A DNA stretch of 64,000 nt from the NCBI RefSeq assembly GCF_964355755.1, contig NC_092674.1, positions 20,734,001 through 20,798,000 on the forward strand. Reading direction: 5' to 3'. The translations under genes and the position numbers were made by a program. The notes below the pieces were generated by a model. It was not told the origin of the DNA. It made no database searches and saw only the letters and a program-made list of their open reading frames with translations. Below, piece after piece: positions 60,320 to 64,000 of the stretch (the stretch's first letter is position 1; each line of letters opens with the position of its first letter). Source of the DNA: Antedon mediterranea. Taxonomy: Eukaryota > Echinodermata > Crinoidea > Comatulida > Antedonidae.

Positions 60320-61015
60320 GTATCCGGACATCTACCTCCTGGACAATCACCACCCGGACAACTACCACCCGGACAGTGACCCCCATAGGACAACTATCAC
60401 CCGGACAATTACCCCCTAGGACAATTACCCTCTAGGACAACTACCCCCTTAGGACAACTCCCACCCGGACAACTACCCCCTAGGACAACTACCTCTAGGA
60501 CAACTACCCCTTAGGACAACTACCCTCTAGGACAACTACCCTCCTAGGACAACTTCTATGCCCCTAGGACAATAACACCTATATCATGACATCTACGCCT
60601 TAGGTTATAATTACAATCTTGTAAAACTTACTGAACTTCAAAACATAGGAAAAGATATTAATCTTGAATGAAAGCTTTTGAATGTTTTAATATGCGTATC
60701 GTTAGCATTTATCTTACATTAAACGAGAATCGATCAAATTATTAAAAAGTATTCCAATCTTGAAAAATAAAGGGGTGGGCTTATTTTATTTTTGTGTGAC
60801 ATGAAGATGTGTATATAAATCTAGGAACATACAGTTTACCTAGCTGCACCAGTCAATCAAATAGTCATTTAAGATCAATCTCTCTCCCTATGTTTTGAAA
60901 TTCAGCAAGTTTTACAAGATCGTAATTATACCCTAAGGTGTAGGTGGTGTTGTTGTTCTAGAGGGGTAGTTGTCCTAGGTGCATATCAGTTGGACTAGAG
61001 GGTAGTTGTAAGATA
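60320..61015. repeat. GGACAACTACCC minisatellite in a fold-back
   Basis: About 16 units of 13-20 bp (GGACAACTACCCCCTA variants) fill 60320-60570. A unique stretch 60570-60700 recurs in reverse complement at about 60845-60985, including GATCGTAATTATACCCTAAG against CTTAGGTTATAATTACAATC, with a few units of the same minisatellite (GGGTAGTTGTCCTAG) at the far end. The whole is a fold-back with about 150-bp arms and about 150 bp between them. Confidence 0.8.
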
Positions 61016-61749
61016 GTGGGACTGGAGCAGCCCCTTAATATCGATAAAAATGGCTCAAATTTGTTCTCTCTTTTCTTTTTTAAAAATGTTTTACCGCAAG
61101 AGCTTATGTTATGCTGTTTAATGACATTATACGTTTACTACTACAAGTCCAGTAATAATGGAATATTGGTTTGGCTGTTACTACTTCATAGAAGGACTTT
61201 AATTGATTTGTTTTTTACATTTTTTCCCCACTCCTGAGAAAATAGGACAATAAACGTTTTTGTTTTGATGTGTTTATGACTTAAACATTTCTACTTATTT
61301 CATTGTATTCCAATTCGTATTCTACAGCAAAGAACCTCCTAATTTTACTTTAGATTAAAAAAAAAACCTACACTATTAATCAATTGATTACATTAGACGA
61401 TTTGAAAATCAATCTCTCTTTCTCCCTCTCTCTCCCGTTTGACAGGTTCATACATTTCTTAGTCTACATATTATGAAAACATAGCTAACTGTGCCAATTG
61501 AAGAAATCCTTTTTCATAGTTTGTCCTAGAAGGTTTTAAAAAATAAATATCGGTACAGTTATTACAAAATAGACTACAAATCTTAGATACATACGTGGAT
61601 ATTTTAATAATTTCACTTCAAATATTGTTAAATGTGTAGTGTGGTACAACGCCCTCGTAGTCCCCTCTTCACACACAATTTGATTTTACAATACAATTGG
61701 CACCAAAAGAAGCAGCTTGTTAATTTGGTTATCAATCGTAGTTGTCCAA
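61016..61749. other. Spacer before the LTR retroelement
   Basis: No supported gene. It includes a short CTCTCTCTCC tract near 61412-61436. Confidence 0.35.
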
Positions 61750-62166
61750 AGCTGTAGTGGTCTGTAGTGAATATATTTTAGTTGGTTCCGAGCTTTCTCA
61801 GGCGTATATATTTCCACGCGACGTACACAGCTGTCACTGAATGATAACTCATACAAAAAGTATATTTAACTCAACTAGAACTTTTATTCCTTGTAATTCG
61901 ATTAATAAATCTTTCTACCACTACCAGTCAAGCCTTAATATTTTCTTTATCAACTTTCCGTTTATCTACTCTGATCTTATTCTCTCTTCTCCCCCTAATA
62001 TCTATTACATTCCACTTTTATACTGGACATGCAAATTTTAGGCTTCAGAGGAGGATAACATTTTCCCTCCAAAAATTATACGATTTTGATTGGCTAATAA
62101 TAAGGCGGACCTGGTCTAAAGCATCCTTCTCTAAACACAGAGAATCACAACATCAATAATATGACA
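61750..62166 (-). repeat. 3' long terminal repeat (approximate inner-to-outer span)
   Basis: The LTR begins with TGTCATATTATTGATG at 62166, right after the polypurine tract. It contains a TATAAAA box (62022-62016) and an AATAAA signal (61888-61883). The outer end is estimated near 61750 from CACTACA words and is not fixed, because the 5' LTR lies outside the window. Confidence 0.6.
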
Positions 62167-62177
62167 TTCCCCTTTTT
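62167..62177 (-). other. Polypurine tract of the LTR element
   Basis: AAAAAGGGGAA directly precedes the TG that starts the LTR; this is the usual plus-strand primer site of LTR elements. Confidence 0.75.
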
Positions 62178-62266
62178 GGGAAAAAGATTGTGTCAATCTT
62201 TCCAAAAATTTAACATTTAAAACCATTTTACTTTAAACTATCTACTAATAACACCTCTATAATATA

Positions 62267-64000
62267 TTATGCACGGCTTAATCCATCTGCATTTCCATTT
62301 AATGATCCTTTCTTGTAAATAACTTTAAATTTATATCTTTGTAAAAACAGAGCCCATCTAATAAGTCTAACATTGGCACCCTTCATTGAGTCCATCCATC
62401 TCAATGCCTGGTGGTCAGTATGAACTTGAAATTCACAACCATACAGATAATACTTAAGTTTATTGATAGCCCAAACAATAGAGAGGCACTCTTTTTCTGG
62501 CACAGAATATCTCTGCTCATGTACAGATAACTTTCTACTTAAGTACACAATGGGATAATCATTACCCTCACCATCTATTTGGCTCAGCACTGCACCTATG
62601 CCATAATTTGAGGCATCGGTTTGCAATATAAACATCTTATCAAAATTTGGGGCTTTTAATACATTATCATCAGTAAGTCGTTTCTTTAAAGATACAAAGG
62701 CATTTTCACATTGTTCATTCCACTTAACGGTATTACTTTTACTCTTTAAAGTTAAATCAATCAATGGCTTAGCAATATCGGCATAGTTCTGTACAAATTT
62801 TCTGTAATAGCCAGTTAATCCGAGAAATGATCGGACTTGTTTCTTAGACAAAGGTCTGGGGAACTTTTCCACAGCCTCAACCTTATCAATCATGGGTCTA
62901 ATTTCTCCATTACCAATCTTATGCCCCAGAAATTCTACCTGTGCACAGGCAATTTTACATTTCAAAGGCTTTGCTGTCAATCCAGCACTACTTAATCTTT
63001 CTAATACATCATTCAAATGAAAACTATGATCTTTCCAAGTTTGACTATAAATACATATGTCATCTATATATGCCTTAGCATATCCCTCAGTACCTTGTAA
63101 TACCTTATCCATTAATCTTTGGAAAGTACTAGAGCTATTTTGCATACCAAATGGAAGTACATTGTAACAATACTGTCCAAATTGTGTAATAAATGCTGAT
63201 TTGTCTTTGGTCTTAGGATCCAGAGGCACCTGGTAAAATCCTTTAGTTAGATCTAACGTAGTTATGTATATTGCGGATGATACCTCATCCAACATTTCGT
63301 CTATGCGAGGCATAACATAAGGGTCAAATTGTGTAGTCTTATTTAGTGATCTAAAATCTGTCACCATTCTAATTTGATTCTGGCCTGTCTTCAGGGCAAT
63401 AATAGGTGCAGCATAGGCACTAACTTTAGGTTCTATTATACCCATAGCCAACATACTATCTAATTCCTCTTTCAATTTACCCTTTAATGCTTGGGGCGTT
63501 CTATATGCCCTATGCCTTATAGGCATTTCACCACTAGTCTTAATTTCATGTGTCACTAAGTGAGTTCTACCTGGTACATCCGAGAATACATTCTGTTGGT
63601 ACTTTAACAATTCTGTTAATTGTTTAGTTTGTATATCATTTAAATTACTACTAACGTTAACATCTCTCCATGTTTGTGATTGATGATAAGACAATCCTAT
63701 GTCTATTTCACTATCTAACTCATTGTCATGGACTGTTTCATTTAAGTCTACTTCTTCTATCGACTGAACATTAGTTACTACATAATAACCATCTTTACTT
63801 ATTTCTACTTTATCATACCATCTCTTTAACATATTAACATGTAGAATTTGTTTTTCTTTTCTTCTACCTCCTATGTATATTTCATAATTTACATCATTGA
63901 CCTTTTTTGTAACAGTGAAGGGGCCTTGCCATTTACTGTCTAACTTACTATTTCCTACTGGAAGGAATATCAACACTTTGTCCCCTTCTACAAATTCTCT
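62267..64000 (-). CDS. LTR retrotransposon pol: integrase end, RT, RNase H (partial)
   Basis: The open frame runs from the window edge to a stop at 62267, at least 569 codons. The first 55 residues match the C-terminal GPY/F region of an integrase (SKWQGPFTV, ILHVNMLKRW). After a linker of about 90 residues comes a Ty3/gypsy-type reverse transcriptase (IRMVTDFRSLN, LDLTKGFYQ, LPFGMQN, catalytic AYIDD). RNase H follows (LQTDASNYGIGAVLSQ, EKECLSIVWAI, HTDHQALRW) and ends ADGLSRA. Integrase before reverse transcriptase is the reverse of the usual gypsy order and fits the Gmr1-like group. Catalytic residues look intact. The gag, protease and integrase core are beyond 64000. Confidence 0.85.
   Translation of the reverse strand, partial: REFVEGDKVLIFLPVGNSKLDSKWQGPFTVTKKVNDVNYEIYIGGRRKEKQILHVNMLKRWYDKVEISKDGYYVVTNVQSIEEVDLNETVHDNELDSEIDIGLSYHQSQTWRDVNVSSNLNDIQTKQLTELLKYQQNVFSDVPGRTHLVTHEIKTSGEMPIRHRAYRTPQALKGKLKEELDSMLAMGIIEPKVSAYAAPIIALKTGQNQIRMVTDFRSLNKTTQFDPYVMPRIDEMLDEVSSAIYITTLDLTKGFYQVPLDPKTKDKSAFITQFGQYCYNVLPFGMQNSSSTFQRLMDKVLQGTEGYAKAYIDDICIYSQTWKDHSFHLNDVLERLSSAGLTAKPLKCKIACAQVEFLGHKIGNGEIRPMIDKVEAVEKFPRPLSKKQVRSFLGLTGYYRKFVQNYADIAKPLIDLTLKSKSNTVKWNEQCENAFVSLKKRLTDDNVLKAPNFDKMFILQTDASNYGIGAVLSQIDGEGNDYPIVYLSRKLSVHEQRYSVPEKECLSIVWAINKLKYYLYGCEFQVHTDHQALRWMDSMKGANVRLIRWALFLQRYKFKVIYKKGSLNGNADGLSRA

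Overview
The window is AT-rich animal genomic DNA with spliced genes, GT-AG introns, SINE, LINE, LTR and DNA-transposon remains, and many CTAGGC-rich stretches. It is probably a marine deuterostome invertebrate, with an echinoderm as my best guess. Two points support this: the EGF/Sushi/Ig receptor-like paralogues, and an LTR retroelement whose integrase lies upstream of the reverse transcriptase, an order best known from deuterostome Gmr1-like elements. I cannot name a species.

Layout. 1-2 kb is non-coding flank with a relic exon that may come from a fatty-acid-binding-protein gene. Three minus-strand copies of one large gene follow: copy C, a short relic (2.07-2.96 kb); copy A, a nearly full-length pseudogene (4.2-12.8 kb); and copy B, intact through every exon I can see (39.5-60.2 kb). 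B encodes about 2190 residues in the window: four EGF, two Sushi, another EGF, long unassigned regions, a furin-like basic site, two Ig domains, a Cys-rich ephrin-receptor-like repeat and a transmembrane segment. Its true 5' end lies beyond 60.2 kb. Parts of the flank recur at 27.1 kb and 36.6-38.3 kb, so gene and flank were duplicated together and then filled by insertions.

Between A and B lie: a giant 7.2-kb palindrome (14.28-21.47 kb); a tandem repeat of about 340 bp (23.1-24.2 kb); two degenerate 'phrase' repeats (24.15-24.69 and 25.66-26.2 kb); a 6.9-kb terminal-inverted-repeat element (29.37-36.26 kb) made largely of a 131-bp satellite; and, nested in that satellite, a 3.7-kb fold-back element (30.921-34.637 kb) with a 3-bp target duplication. 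The fold-back element holds broken mirrored copies of an uncharacterised family with the motif SGCDTTS. A LINE fragment sits at 36.8-38.1 kb.

The most striking object is an 11,042-bp DNA element (44,854-55,895) inside one intron of copy B. It has matching terminal inverted repeats beginning CAGGGAAGAGTTAA and a perfect 7-bp target duplication (ATAATAT). It carries an intact eight-exon plus-strand gene (about 986 aa, DUF6589-like with a C2H2 finger) facing an intact three-exon minus-strand RecQ-type helicase (606 aa). It also carries terminal exons of one or two further short genes. I infer that it is an autonomous, perhaps recent, cut-and-paste-like transposon that pairs a candidate DUF6589-like transposase with its own RecQ helicase. 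At the right edge are a GGACAACTACCC minisatellite fold-back (60.3-61.0 kb) and the 3' part of the LTR retroelement (61.75-64 kb), which runs off the window.
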